This document shows positions 1 to 7,820 of a stretch of DNA of 46,708 nt, piece after piece. Under the pieces are notes generated by a model, which saw nothing but the letters and a program-made list of their open reading frames with translations, did no database searches and was not told where the DNA came from. Location of the stretch: assembly GCA_001421095.1 (NCBI GenBank), contig LIIK01000017.1:1-46708 (forward strand), given 5' to 3'. Every line of letters starts with the position of its first letter. The first letter of the stretch is position 1. The stretch comes from Candidatus [Bacteroides] periocalifornicus (GTDB lineage Bacteria; Bacteroidota; Bacteroidia; Bacteroidales; CAJPTX01). The translations under genes and the position numbers were made by a program.

Positions 1-19
1 GCGGCCCAGGTGTAGAGTT

Positions 20-44
20 GGTACGGCGATGGTACGGCGCAGGT
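20..44 (+). repeat. Two units of the 11-bp GGTACGGCGNN repeat
   Basis: Two direct 11-bp units, GGTACGGCGAT then GGTACGGCGCA, followed by GGT. The same 25 bases occur exactly, inverted, at 18551-18575, where more units are present. The window begins just upstream, so any further units are not visible. Confidence 0.75.
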
Positions 45-62
45 GGGGCGTTTAGGCATCTC

Positions 63-95
63 AAAAAAAAAAGGAGAGCGCCCGATGGCCTCTCC
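63..95 (-). terminator. Rho-independent terminator downstream of the barrel gene
   Basis: On the minus strand a GC-rich imperfect hairpin with GGAGAG and CTCTCC arms is followed by a run of about ten T. It lies about 85 bases beyond the stop of the barrel gene that ends at 182 and probably ends its transcript. Confidence 0.7.
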
Positions 96-181
96 CCCTG
101 CGAAAAGCTAAGGGTTACTCGCCTAGGCAGCCTTAGTTCTACCCATATGCGGGGCTTCTATAGCCGCTGCGCATCCTAGAT

Positions 182-790
182 TTATAGGTAGCCAGCTAGG
201 CCTATCCCGAGGTAGAAATTGTACGGGGTGGTGGGGGTGTAGTCTACGTCGAAAGTCACCTGCATGGGGTGCTCGGGGAGGAAACGGATGCCTAGCTGCG
301 ATGATAGCGCCAGCCTAGCGTCTGCGTTGATGTTTTGGGTTCTTAGACCGTATTTTTCGCTGGAAGAGAGGGGGAAGAAGGCCCGTACCCCATTGCCGAT
401 GAAGGCTGCGACCTTGGTGCCCATGCAGAGGTTGAAACGCACTGGCAGCGTGAGCCCGTGGCTTTCGAACTTCCTCTCCCCAGAGGGATAGTAGAACTCG
501 TCAACAAGGGAGTACCTGCCCCAAGAGCTGTAGGTGTAGCTGCGGTATCCGTAGCCCAGGCCGCTCTGCGGTTCGAGGGTCAGCCAGGAGGTGGGGTGGA
601 AATCGTAGGCGAGGTTCAGCTCCAGATTGAGGGCGAAACCCGAGGACGATGGTACCACATACCCCCCGGCATCCCTGATGATCGCCCCAGAGAATCCAAG
701 GCTTGGCGCAACGCCTAGCCGGAATTGCGCACGGCTCGATAGCGTGCCAAGCAGCATGAGCGCGGTGAGCGCGAGTAGGATTTTTTTCAT
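182..790 (-). CDS. Outer-membrane beta-barrel protein with signal peptide
   Basis: This 202-residue protein starts with a clear signal peptide (MKKILLALTALMLLG, cleavage near SSRAQ). Alternating hydrophobic and aromatic strands follow, with the GLAGYL end typical of small PorT/OmpW-like barrels of Bacteroidota. An upstream in-frame start at 901 would add 37 residues before the signal peptide, so the ATG at 790 is preferred. The strand pattern and end point to an eight-to-ten-stranded outer-membrane barrel. No ligand or specific function can be assigned. It stands alone, with lpdA on the same strand about 390 bases upstream. Confidence 0.75.
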   Translation of the reverse strand: MKKILLALTALMLLGTLSSRAQFRLGVAPSLGFSGAIIRDAGGYVVPSSSGFALNLELNLAYDFHPTSWLTLEPQSGLGYGYRSYTYSSWGRYSLVDEFYYPSGERKFESHGLTLPVRFNLCMGTKVAAFIGNGVRAFFPLSSSEKYGLRTQNINADARLALSSQLGIRFLPEHPMQVTFDVDYTPTTPYNFYLGIGLAGYL

Positions 791-1184
791 GATGACGATT
801 CGTTTCGCGTTAAGTGTTAGAAATGCAGGGAACTCTACGCAGCAAAAATACAACATTATTCTCGGTTTTATGATCAATGCTGGGGAAAATAATACCCACA
901 ACCTTCAGCATTGAGCAATCAGAATCTGCTAGAATGCAGGTTCAAAATGGTTTGGCTCATCCCTATGTGGGCAGGCAGAAACGGACGTTCTGCCAAAGGA
1001 TTCGTGGGCGCTCCATTGAGGAGGTGTCCCTTTTCATTCTCGCGATTAAAGACGTTTTGATTAGGCAGGTAACATTTTTCGGTGGCTGTGGAGTTGCGGA
1101 GTGCCACGTTGGTTAAGCGTTTCAAAAAAAAAGAGGGGAGAGGTCGCTGGACTTCTCCCCCTTGCCTACGCGTAGTGGCGTGGG
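791..1184. other. Intergenic region without a recognised gene
   Basis: This 394-base gap separates the barrel gene from lpdA. Apart from the lpdA terminator at 1124-1160 I see no convincing gene. Short open frames on both strands lack homology-like features. Confidence 0.6.
1124..1160 (-). terminator. Rho-independent terminator of lpdA
   Basis: On the minus strand GGGGAGA pairs with TCTCCCC around a short loop, followed by a run of nine T. It lies 25 bases after the lpdA stop codon. Confidence 0.85.
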
Positions 1185-2579
1185 CTACAGGTGCGCGCAG
1201 CAGCCCAGGGCCGCAGCCGCGGCCTCCATTACCGCCTCGCTGAGGGTGGGATGTGGATGGATGGTGTGGTGGAGCTGCTCGGCTGTTACACCGGTCTGCA
1301 TGGCTAGGGCTAGCTCGGCTATCATCTCCGTGGCGCTGACGCCCACTATGTGCGCGCCGAGGATTTTATGGTCGGCGGCATCGAAGAGCAGCTTTACGAA
1401 ACCCTCTCGTGCGCCCAGCGCGGTGGCCTTGCCGCTAGCGGTGAAGGGAAAGTTGCCCACCAGGTAGGATCGGTTCTCCTTCTGCAGGTCGCGCTCGCGG
1501 GCGCCTACGCTGGCCACCTCGGGGGTGGTGTAGGTACAGGCAGGCACCACGGAGTAGTTCACCAGGGGCGGATTCCCCCCGGCTATCACCTCGGCGCAGT
1601 GGTTGGCCTCGGCGCTCGCCACATGGGCTAGGGCGGGCGTAGGTATCACATCGCCAATGGCGTAGATACCGGGCACGTTCGTTCGGTAGTGTTCATCTAC
1701 GATTATTTTACCGCGTTCGGTGGCTACGCCCAGCTGCTCCAGCCCGAGGTCCTCTATGTTGGCCGCCACCCCCACGGCAGATAGCACCACCTCGGCCTCT
1801 AGGTGTTCTACGCCCTTTGGGGTTTCCACCTCCAGCTGGCATAGCGCGCCGCGTGTGTCTACCCCTAGGACCTTGGCGCTGGTGAGGGTTTTCATCTTCA
1901 CCTTGCGGAAAGCACGGCCAATGGCGCGGCTCACATCGTCGTCTTCCAGCGGCAGGAGGCTTGGGAGGGCCTCAATGAGGGTAACCTGCGTGCCGAGGGT
2001 GTGGTAGAACTGCGCGAGCTCAGCCCCTATGGCGCCAGAGCCGATGATGGCCATGCTCTCTGGCAGCCGGGTTAGGGCCAGGGCCTGTCGGTAGCTTATC
2101 ACCTTCACCCCATCTATCGGGAGGCTGGGGAGTGCGCGGGGGCGTGCGCCAGTGGCTATTATGATGTGCTCGGCCTTCAGCTGCCGTGGGGTCTGGTCTT
2201 CGGCGGTTACGCGCACTACGCCTGTGCCTTCTAGCGTGCCAGTGCCGGGTATCACGGCGACGTTGGCCTTATTCAGGAGGAATTGCACGCCCTTGCTCAT
2301 GGTGGCGGCCACTTCGCGGCTGCGGGCTACCACCCGGGCGAGGTCTGGGCCAACCACCTTCACATCTATCCCGTAGAGGTTGGCCTCCCGGGTCGCCTCT
2401 AGCACGTGGGCGCTCTGCAGCAGGGCCTTGGTGGGGATGCAGCCCCAGTTGAGGCACACGCCGCCTAGCGATTCACGTTCCACTATGGCCACCTTTTGCC
2501 CAAGTTGTGCCGCCCGTATGGCTGCTACGTAGCCGCCTGGCCCACTGCCAATTACCACCGTGCCGAATTTCTCTGCCAT
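1185..2579 (-). CDS. lpdA: Dihydrolipoyl dehydrogenase (E3)
   Basis: This 464-residue FAD- and NAD-dependent flavoprotein reoxidises the dihydrolipoyl groups of 2-oxoacid dehydrogenase complexes or the glycine cleavage system in the cytoplasm. The N-terminal FAD-binding GSGPGG lies at residues 11-16. The redox disulfide motif GGVCLNWGCIPTK carries Cys42 and Cys47. A second dinucleotide fold starts at IIGSGAIGAE, and the C-terminal catalytic HPHPTLSE lies near residues 441-448. All family hallmarks are intact and the length is normal. No E1 or E2 gene is adjacent, so it may serve several complexes. A TAACTTTG -7 element lies at 2632-2639 on the minus strand. Confidence 0.97.
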   Translation of the reverse strand: MAEKFGTVVIGSGPGGYVAAIRAAQLGQKVAIVERESLGGVCLNWGCIPTKALLQSAHVLEATREANLYGIDVKVVGPDLARVVARSREVAATMSKGVQFLLNKANVAVIPGTGTLEGTGVVRVTAEDQTPRQLKAEHIIIATGARPRALPSLPIDGVKVISYRQALALTRLPESMAIIGSGAIGAELAQFYHTLGTQVTLIEALPSLLPLEDDDVSRAIGRAFRKVKMKTLTSAKVLGVDTRGALCQLEVETPKGVEHLEAEVVLSAVGVAANIEDLGLEQLGVATERGKIIVDEHYRTNVPGIYAIGDVIPTPALAHVASAEANHCAEVIAGGNPPLVNYSVVPACTYTTPEVASVGARERDLQKENRSYLVGNFPFTASGKATALGAREGFVKLLFDAADHKILGAHIVGVSATEMIAELALAMQTGVTAEQLHHTIHPHPTLSEAVMEAAAAALGCCAHL

Positions 2580-2631
2580 GGCTGTAGACTGTATTTGGAT
2601 TTTATGGTACGAGATCCTCGGAAGAACTCCG

Positions 2632-2639
2632 CAAAGTTA
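2632..2639 (-). promoter_or_regulatory. Candidate -7 element for lpdA
   Basis: TAACTTTG matches the Bacteroidota -7 consensus TAnnTTTG about 55 bases upstream of the lpdA start. I see no clear -33 TTTG at the right spacing, so this is weaker than other promoters here. Confidence 0.45.
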
Positions 2640-2656
2640 GCCCAATTCCCCCAGAT

Positions 2657-2688
2657 TTTGCCTATATGGAGGGATATGCCTACCTTTA
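2657..2688 (+). promoter_or_regulatory. Promoter of folP
   Basis: TTTG at 2657-2660 and TACCTTTA at 2681-2688 are separated by 20 bases, close to the Bacteroidota -33/-7 consensus. Transcription would begin near 2695, consistent with the ATG at 2731. Confidence 0.6.
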
Positions 2689-2730
2689 CGCTGCATTTGA
2701 GAAGTGTAAAAACTTGCGAGGGCACTAGAT

Positions 2731-3636
2731 ATGGAGGTCGGTTCGATAGCACCCCAAGATATGGCGCTGCCTAAGGAAAACGCGGGCGAACTGCTAACCA
2801 GCATCCGCTGCGGTGGTCGGTTGCTAAGCCTGGCAGAGCCCGTGGTGATGGGTATAGTGAACGTAACCACCGATAGCTTTTACGCCAAGAGCCGCTGCCG
2901 CACCGCCCTCCAGATACGGCGGCGTGTGGAGCAGGTGGTACGGGAGGGGGCGGCCATAGTGGACCTCGGGGCCTGCTCTACCCGGCCGGGCAGCCTCCCG
3001 GTGGATGAGGGTCTGGAGCTTAGGCGATTACGCAGGGCTGTGGCCATAGTCCGCGAGGTGGCCCCCCAGCTCCCCATATCCATAGATACCTACAGGGCCA
3101 GTGTGGCCGAGGCGCTGATAGAGGAGTTTGGCGTGGAGATAATCAATGACATCTCGGCCGGGGAGATGGACCCCGCCATGTTCGGGGTGGTGGCTAGGCA
3201 CGGGGTGGCCTACATACTCACCCATATTCAGGGCACGCCGACAAGCATGCAGATGAACCCCATCTATACCGATGTGGTGGCTGAGGTTCTCGATTTTTTC
3301 GTGGCGCGGGTGAACAGGCTGCGCGTCCTAGGCGTGGCCGACGTCATACTCGACCCCGGCTTCGGCTTTGGCAAGACGGTGGAGCATAACTACACCCTGC
3401 TGCGCAACCTGGGGGTATTCTCCACCGTGGGGCTTCCCGTGCTGGCGGGAGTATCGCGCAAGAGTATGATTTTTAAGGTTCTGGAAGTAGAACCGAAAGA
3501 TGCGCTACTCGGCACCCAGAGCCTCGATACCATCGCGTTGCTCAACGGCGCACGAATCCTCAGGGTGCACGATGTGCTGCCAGCCGTGCAGGCCGTGAAG
3601 CTGTGTAGGGTGTACCAAGAGCAGGCGGTGTGGTAG
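2731..3636 (+). CDS. folP: Dihydropteroate synthase
   Basis: This 301-residue TIM-barrel enzyme condenses 7,8-dihydropterin pyrophosphate with p-aminobenzoate in folate synthesis and is the sulfonamide target. The start-strand motif VMGIVNVTTDSF lies at residues 39-50. DLGACSTRPGS is the pterin/phosphate loop. ISIDTY, EIINDIS, LDPGFGFGKT and GVSRKSM are the later conserved barrel loops. The usual MGILNVTPDSFSDGG is slightly altered (TTDSFYAK), but the Asn and Asp-Ser-Phe are kept. The gene lies upstream of cdaA on the same strand, as in many Bacteroidota. Here the two are separated by a repeat element and a small opposite-strand gene. Confidence 0.95.
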   Translation: MEVGSIAPQDMALPKENAGELLTSIRCGGRLLSLAEPVVMGIVNVTTDSFYAKSRCRTALQIRRRVEQVVREGAAIVDLGACSTRPGSLPVDEGLELRRLRRAVAIVREVAPQLPISIDTYRASVAEALIEEFGVEIINDISAGEMDPAMFGVVARHGVAYILTHIQGTPTSMQMNPIYTDVVAEVLDFFVARVNRLRVLGVADVILDPGFGFGKTVEHNYTLLRNLGVFSTVGLPVLAGVSRKSMIFKVLEVEPKDALLGTQSLDTIALLNGARILRVHDVLPAVQAVKLCRVYQEQAVW

Positions 3637-3703
3637 ATGCCCGAAACGCTGCCCTGTAGCACCTTTGTAAGGAATCGCAGAAAAAGGGCAATGCGCAGTG
3701 CTA

Positions 3704-3851
3704 AGACCTCTGCAAAACCCACATAGACTACACGGCACGTCGCATCGCTACGGTCTTCGGTAAATTGAGTTGCGAGGTTAAAAAAACGATTACCCCAAGA
3801 AGGAGAACGCCCCGCTATAAAAGAATCCAAACGAGACTTTTGCAGAGGTCT
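3704..3851. mobile_element. MITE-like element with 14-bp terminal inverted repeats
   Basis: AGACCTCTGCAAAA at 3704-3717 is repeated as a perfect inverse, TTTTGCAGAGGTCT, at 3838-3851. This gives a 148-bp element with no coding capacity. It contains one copy of the dispersed GTAG-headed repeat (3732-3753). The same terminal motif, or a degraded form of it, recurs next to other repeats at 18773, 19602, 42975 and 43249. I found no convincing target-site duplication. It fits a non-autonomous element mobilised by a transposase elsewhere, but that is inference. Confidence 0.6.
3732..3753 (-). repeat. Dispersed GTAG-headed palindromic repeat, copy A
   Basis: Reads CCGTAGCGATGCG then ACGTGCCGT on the minus strand. 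It matches the copy at 44028-44049 with one difference over this stretch, and both are followed by the same GGTCTT on the plus strand. Confidence 0.6.
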
Positions 3852-3947
3852 CCGATTATCCCGCCCTTCCAGCGCTTGGGGTAAATAAAAAATCCATACC
3901 GCGAGCCGAGGCGCAATACGGATTTCAATCCTGATTAGATGTGCTAC

Positions 3948-4172
3948 CTACGGGCGCATCTTCGCTAGCCGCACTAGCAACCAGGCAAGCCTTGCGGGCA
4001 GCAGCAGAATGCCGAGCAGCAGGAGGGGGGTGTAGCCCGCCCATCCCATCAGCTTAATGAAGGCGCCCAGCAGGGAGCACACCCCCGATGCCGCTATGAG
4101 CAGTACGGGCATAGAGGTTCGGTTTACAATTGTCATGGGAAATTTATGGGTATTAAACTGCGCACTAATCAT
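3948..4172 (-). CDS. Small membrane protein of unknown function
   Basis: A 74-residue frame, or 62 residues if the second ATG at 4136 is used. It has two hydrophobic segments, VLLIAASGVCSLLGAFIKL and YTPLLLLGILLLPARLAWLL, and a basic end, so it is probably a two-pass inner-membrane protein. A CACCTTTG element lies on the minus strand around 4200-4208, just upstream of the ATG at 4172. I therefore do not use the ORF's more upstream start at 4229. It sits opposite to folP and cdaA. I do not recognise a family. Confidence 0.5.
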   Translation of the reverse strand: MISAQFNTHKFPMTIVNRTSMPVLLIAASGVCSLLGAFIKLMGWAGYTPLLLLGILLLPARLAWLLVRLAKMRP

Positions 4173-4324
4173 CGTCGGTTCTCTCTTATTCCTCGCCCCA
4201 AAGGTGCAAATTTTAGCGGAATGGGGCAAAAGTGGCCCTGAATTATCCGTGCTTTAGCTTTACCCCTCGGCTAGCGCTAGTGTCCCATTGCGTTTTCTCG
4301 TAAGCTATAGGTTGGCTGGATTCG

Positions 4325-4358
4325 TTTGGTTCGCTTTGCGGTAAAATCGCTACCTTCG
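4325..4358 (+). promoter_or_regulatory. Promoter of cdaA
   Basis: TTTG at 4325-4328 and TACCTTCG at 4351-4358, 22 bases apart, approximate the Bacteroidota consensus. A start site near 4365 gives a leader of about 20 bases before the GTG at 4386. Confidence 0.5.
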
Positions 4359-4385
4359 CGGGGTGTTGCCTAATCCTCATAGACC

Positions 4386-5171
4386 GTGGAATCGCAAACC
4401 ATCATCTCGCTCGGGATACTCGACGTGGTCGATATCCTGCTGGTGGCCTACCTGCTCTACCGCCTGTACGCCATGATACGCGGCACTACCGCGATGGCCA
4501 TTTTCATAGGTATCAGCGTGGTGTACGCCTTCTGGCTGGTGGTGCGGGCGCTGAACATGGAGCTGACGGGCGCGATACTCGGGCAGGTGATGGGGGTGGG
4601 GATGATTGCGCTTATCATCGTCTTCCAGCAGGAAATCCGCCGTTTCCTCCTCTACATGGGCACTCGCTACCTAGAGCGTCGGCACATGCCCTTCAGCCGC
4701 TTTTTCGCGAAGTCGAGACGGCAGTTCTCCAGCCCCATCATTGCCGAGATAGTGGCCGCGGCCACCCAGATGGGGCGTGAGAAGGTGGGGGCGCTCATCG
4801 TCCTCACGCGCCATAATGGGCTGCAGGAGATAGTGGAGAAGGGGGTGCAGATAGATGCCAATGTGAAGGCTCGCCTGCTGGAGAACATCTTCTTCAAGAA
4901 TTCACCCCTGCATGATGGAGCTGCCGTCCTGAGCCATGAGCGGATAGCGGCGGCGCAGTGCATTCTCCCGGTTTCCCAGAATCCCGCGATTCCACGACGT
5001 TTGGGGCTACGCCATAGGGCGGCCATTGGGCTTACGGAGGAGTCTGATGCGCTGGTCCTGGTGGTGTCTGAGGAGACGGGGGCGATAAGCCTGGTGGAGG
5101 ATGGGGAGATTACCGAGGGCTACAACGCCACCAGCCTCACCGCCGATCTACAGCAGCGGCTGGCTGTGTAA
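4386..5171 (+). CDS. cdaA: Diadenylate cyclase CdaA (c-di-AMP synthase)
   Basis: This 261-residue inner-membrane enzyme makes cyclic di-AMP from two ATP. Three N-terminal membrane segments (about residues 10-30, 35-55, 60-80) are followed by the cytoplasmic DAC domain. The domain has the diagnostic DGA motif near residue 177 (SPLHDGAAVLS) and RHR at about 209-211 (GLRHRAAIG), plus the SEETG loop. The start codon is GTG, the only one giving the usual N-terminus. Family length is normal. c-di-AMP usually controls potassium and osmotic balance. Its neighbour folP is a frequent companion in Bacteroidota. CdaR is not seen here. Confidence 0.95.
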   Translation: MESQTIISLGILDVVDILLVAYLLYRLYAMIRGTTAMAIFIGISVVYAFWLVVRALNMELTGAILGQVMGVGMIALIIVFQQEIRRFLLYMGTRYLERRHMPFSRFFAKSRRQFSSPIIAEIVAAATQMGREKVGALIVLTRHNGLQEIVEKGVQIDANVKARLLENIFFKNSPLHDGAAVLSHERIAAAQCILPVSQNPAIPRRLGLRHRAAIGLTEESDALVLVVSEETGAISLVEDGEITEGYNATSLTADLQQRLAV

Positions 5172-5193
5172 GGATTCACGACGCTGCATGCGG

Positions 5194-6399
5194 CTACCGC
5201 TTCATGTGCAGGGCGTCCATAAAGCGCGCTATCACTTCCGGATTCCCGGTGTGCTTGCCGTCATCTTCGCTCAGCTTGCAGGTGTCGTTGTAGAAGGTCC
5301 AGGTTTCGGTTATCTTGGCGGCTACCAGCTTTATCACGATGTTCAGCGGATCTATCCCCACGAAATCGTTGGTGAAGTGCGTGCCGATGCCGAATGAGGG
5401 CTGGCAGTATTTCTGGGCGTATTGCTGGATCTCGATGGCTCTGTCGGTATCGAGGGCGTTGCTGAAGACCACTTGCTTGGTTTTGGGGTCTATGCCCAGC
5501 GAATGGTATTTCTCCACGATTCGCTGGAGCTGCTCGCGGTTGTCGCCGCTGTCTATGCGCAGTCCCTTGAAAAGGTTGGCGAAATCTTCGGAGAAGTTCA
5601 GGTTGAAAATATTCCAACCAAAGCTATCGTACAGGTAGGTGCCCAGCGCGCCGCGGAATGTGTTGCGCCAAGAATTCATCGCGATGTGGTTGGCCATCTG
5701 CGGGCCGTACATTCCCCCGATAGCGCAGATGAACTCGTGCGCCATGGTGCCCACCGGGGTGAGGTCGTGCTTCATGGCGAGGTAGACGTTGCTGGTCCCG
5801 ACGAACTGCCCCTTCCACTTGCGGCTGGCATAGCACGCTTTCATGGCTCTTACAACCGTATCCTCGGCCTCGAATGATGCTCGCCTCCGAGTGCCGAAAT
5901 CGCTGAATGCGCACCCAGCATCGAGGAGGCGCGTAACCTTACCGATCGACTTCTCGTAGTAGTCAGTGTAGTTGAGGCTCTCGGCCTGCCCGGTCATGCG
6001 GTAGTAGAGCTCAGAGATGATGGCTAGCACCTTCACCTCCAGCAGGATGGTGTCTGCCCAGCTACCCTCGATTTCTAGGTGCAGATGCCCGCTGTCGTCT
6101 TGCCAGGCCTTTACCCACTCATGGTTGAACCGGTAGCCTTTCAGATAGTTGTAGAACCAGTGCGGGATGTAGGCGCATTTGCGTTTCATGAATGCGATTT
6201 CCTCCTCGGTGATCACCAGGTTCTCCAGCATCTTTATTTGCTCGCCCAGCTCTTTGGCGAAACCACCCGGGTATACGGCATTGTTCCGGTCGGCAAATGA
6301 GTACTTCACCTGTGCGCGGGGGAAGTTGTCGATAACGGCGCAGCACATGGTGAACTTGTAGAGATCGTCGTCAGTAAAATGGTTGATTATCTGTTTCAT
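5194..6399 (-). CDS. pncB: Nicotinate phosphoribosyltransferase
   Basis: This 401-residue enzyme converts nicotinate and PRPP to nicotinate mononucleotide in NAD salvage. Recognisable motifs are DLYKFTMCCAVIDNFP near the N-terminus, FSDFGTRRRASFEAE in the middle, GTSNVYLAMKH, and FNLNFSEDFANLFKGLRIDSGDN with the PRPP-binding acidic and glycine residues. Near the C-terminus FGIGTHFTND is the phosphate-binding loop. The length matches the E. coli-type PncB. It is convergent with cdaA (22 bases between stop codons) and 94 bases downstream of aspartate kinase on the same strand. Confidence 0.96.
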   Translation of the reverse strand: MKQIINHFTDDDLYKFTMCCAVIDNFPRAQVKYSFADRNNAVYPGGFAKELGEQIKMLENLVITEEEIAFMKRKCAYIPHWFYNYLKGYRFNHEWVKAWQDDSGHLHLEIEGSWADTILLEVKVLAIISELYYRMTGQAESLNYTDYYEKSIGKVTRLLDAGCAFSDFGTRRRASFEAEDTVVRAMKACYASRKWKGQFVGTSNVYLAMKHDLTPVGTMAHEFICAIGGMYGPQMANHIAMNSWRNTFRGALGTYLYDSFGWNIFNLNFSEDFANLFKGLRIDSGDNREQLQRIVEKYHSLGIDPKTKQVVFSNALDTDRAIEIQQYAQKYCQPSFGIGTHFTNDFVGIDPLNIVIKLVAAKITETWTFYNDTCKLSEDDGKHTGNPEVIARFMDALHMKR

Positions 6400-6493
6400 A
6401 GCCCTTGTATCCAGATGTTCAGCTTTCTGGTGTAGCCGCCCTTGAATTAGCTCGGAATTCGTAACAGAGCTGGGATGCGCTCGGATGGTGGGG

Positions 6494-7816
6494 TTAGATA
6501 GCCTCCAGCAGAGTGGGGTAGTACCCTTCGGCCCAGTCCTGCTCCCGAACTAGGTACTGCAGCGTGGTGCGGGTCTCCTGCCGTATGAGGAAGCCCGGGA
6601 TGCTTGCCAGCGCGGCGCGGAGGGCTGGGGTGTAGTGCCGTATGGTGATGAGGCGTAGCCCCTCATTGTAGGCTACGTGGAACAGCTGCTGCAGCGCGCT
6701 GAGGGCGGGGGGGAGGCGCGTGGAATCATTATCGAGGCTAAGCGAGAGGCTGATGGCCGAAGCCTGTATGAGGTTCGTGCGGAGCTGGTGGGTCTGCAGG
6801 ATGCCGAAGGCTTCGGCTAGGGTATCTTGCAGGGCGAATGAGAGGTCGGTGGGGGAGAGGGAGAGTAGAACTTGCCCTTCGCGGATGGCGATTTGGGTAA
6901 GGGGATTGCCGTCATGCAGGGCGAGGTTGCAGATGGCAGACCCCTGCTCGTTGGGCTGGTTAAATGGCCGAACGTAGAGGGGGATGCAGGCGTTTTGCAG
7001 GGGTTTTAGGGCCTTGGGATGCACTATCTTTGCACCGCTGTTGGCCATCTCTATAGCCTCGCGGTAGTCGAGCTCTGGCAGTAGGCTCGCGTTGGGGAAG
7101 AGGGCGGGGTCTGCGGTTAGAAAGCCCGGTACATCTTTCCATATGGTTACGGCCTTTGCCTGCAGGAATGCCCCTAGGAGTGCCGCGCTGTAGTCTGACC
7201 CCTCTCGCCCGAGCGTGGTGGTAGTACCCTCAGGCCCTTGGGCTATGAATCCCTGCGTTACGAAGATGCACGGACGTTCGCTGCTAAAGGCTTGCCTGGC
7301 TAGGGGTTCAGAGATCGCGGTATTCACGGTGGCTGCCCGGTACACGGAGTTGCTGCGGAATACGGTGCGGATATCTACCCACTGGACGGGGACGGATAGC
7401 TGCTCCTTTAGGTAGGCCGCCACTATGAGGGAGGAGATGAGCTCGCCGTAGGGTACTACCAGGTCGTACACCTGATCGAAGCCTGGGTTGGGCAAGTGGC
7501 TGAGCAGGATCTCGAGGTCGGCTAGCTGCTGTAGGGCTGCGGAGTAGTCTCCTTGCCCGTCGGCACTCATCTGCTCCACCATGCTGCGGTGGAAGGTTGC
7601 TATCTGCTCTACAGCCTCCTGGAGCTGCTCTGGGGCGTGGAGCGCGGCATCTAGCGCACGCTCTAGGGCATTGGTCATTTTGCCCATGGCGCTCACTACT
7701 ATCACAAGGCGGTGCGCATGCGGTACGGTACGTACGATATCGCACATGGCGCGCACAGCATCGGCGTTTCGCAGGGAGGCACCACCAAATTTATAGACCT
7801 CTATGGCATGGGGCAT
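6494..7816 (-). CDS. lysC: Aspartate kinase
   Basis: This 440-residue enzyme phosphorylates aspartate, the first step towards lysine, threonine, methionine and diaminopimelate. The N-terminal KFGGASLRNADAVR binds ATP. The kinase domain continues through FVTQGFIA, TTTLGREGSDYSAALLGA and VTIWKDVPGFLTADP. Motifs EMANSGAKIVHPKAL follow near residue 245. The C-terminal ~150 residues form ACT-like regulatory repeats, less conserved than the catalytic part. No homoserine dehydrogenase domain is fused, so it is monofunctional. The start lies 4 bases after the stop of the UmuC-like gene, so the two are likely co-transcribed. A run of seven G at 6707-6713 lies in-frame. Confidence 0.93.
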   Translation of the reverse strand: MPHAIEVYKFGGASLRNADAVRAMCDIVRTVPHAHRLVIVVSAMGKMTNALERALDAALHAPEQLQEAVEQIATFHRSMVEQMSADGQGDYSAALQQLADLEILLSHLPNPGFDQVYDLVVPYGELISSLIVAAYLKEQLSVPVQWVDIRTVFRSNSVYRAATVNTAISEPLARQAFSSERPCIFVTQGFIAQGPEGTTTTLGREGSDYSAALLGAFLQAKAVTIWKDVPGFLTADPALFPNASLLPELDYREAIEMANSGAKIVHPKALKPLQNACIPLYVRPFNQPNEQGSAICNLALHDGNPLTQIAIREGQVLLSLSPTDLSFALQDTLAEAFGILQTHQLRTNLIQASAISLSLSLDNDSTRLPPALSALQQLFHVAYNEGLRLITIRHYTPALRAALASIPGFLIRQETRTTLQYLVREQDWAEGYYPTLLEAI

Positions 7817-7820
7817 AATC

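Noticed and set aside
3390..3830. Minus-strand open frame of 146 codons over folP and the MITE-like element
   Set aside because: Its codons overlap folP and the repeat. It has no export or domain features and reads as a shadow.
6707..6713. Run of seven G in aspartate kinase as a frameshift site
   Set aside because: The frame is intact on both sides with family motifs and normal length, so no frameshift is present.
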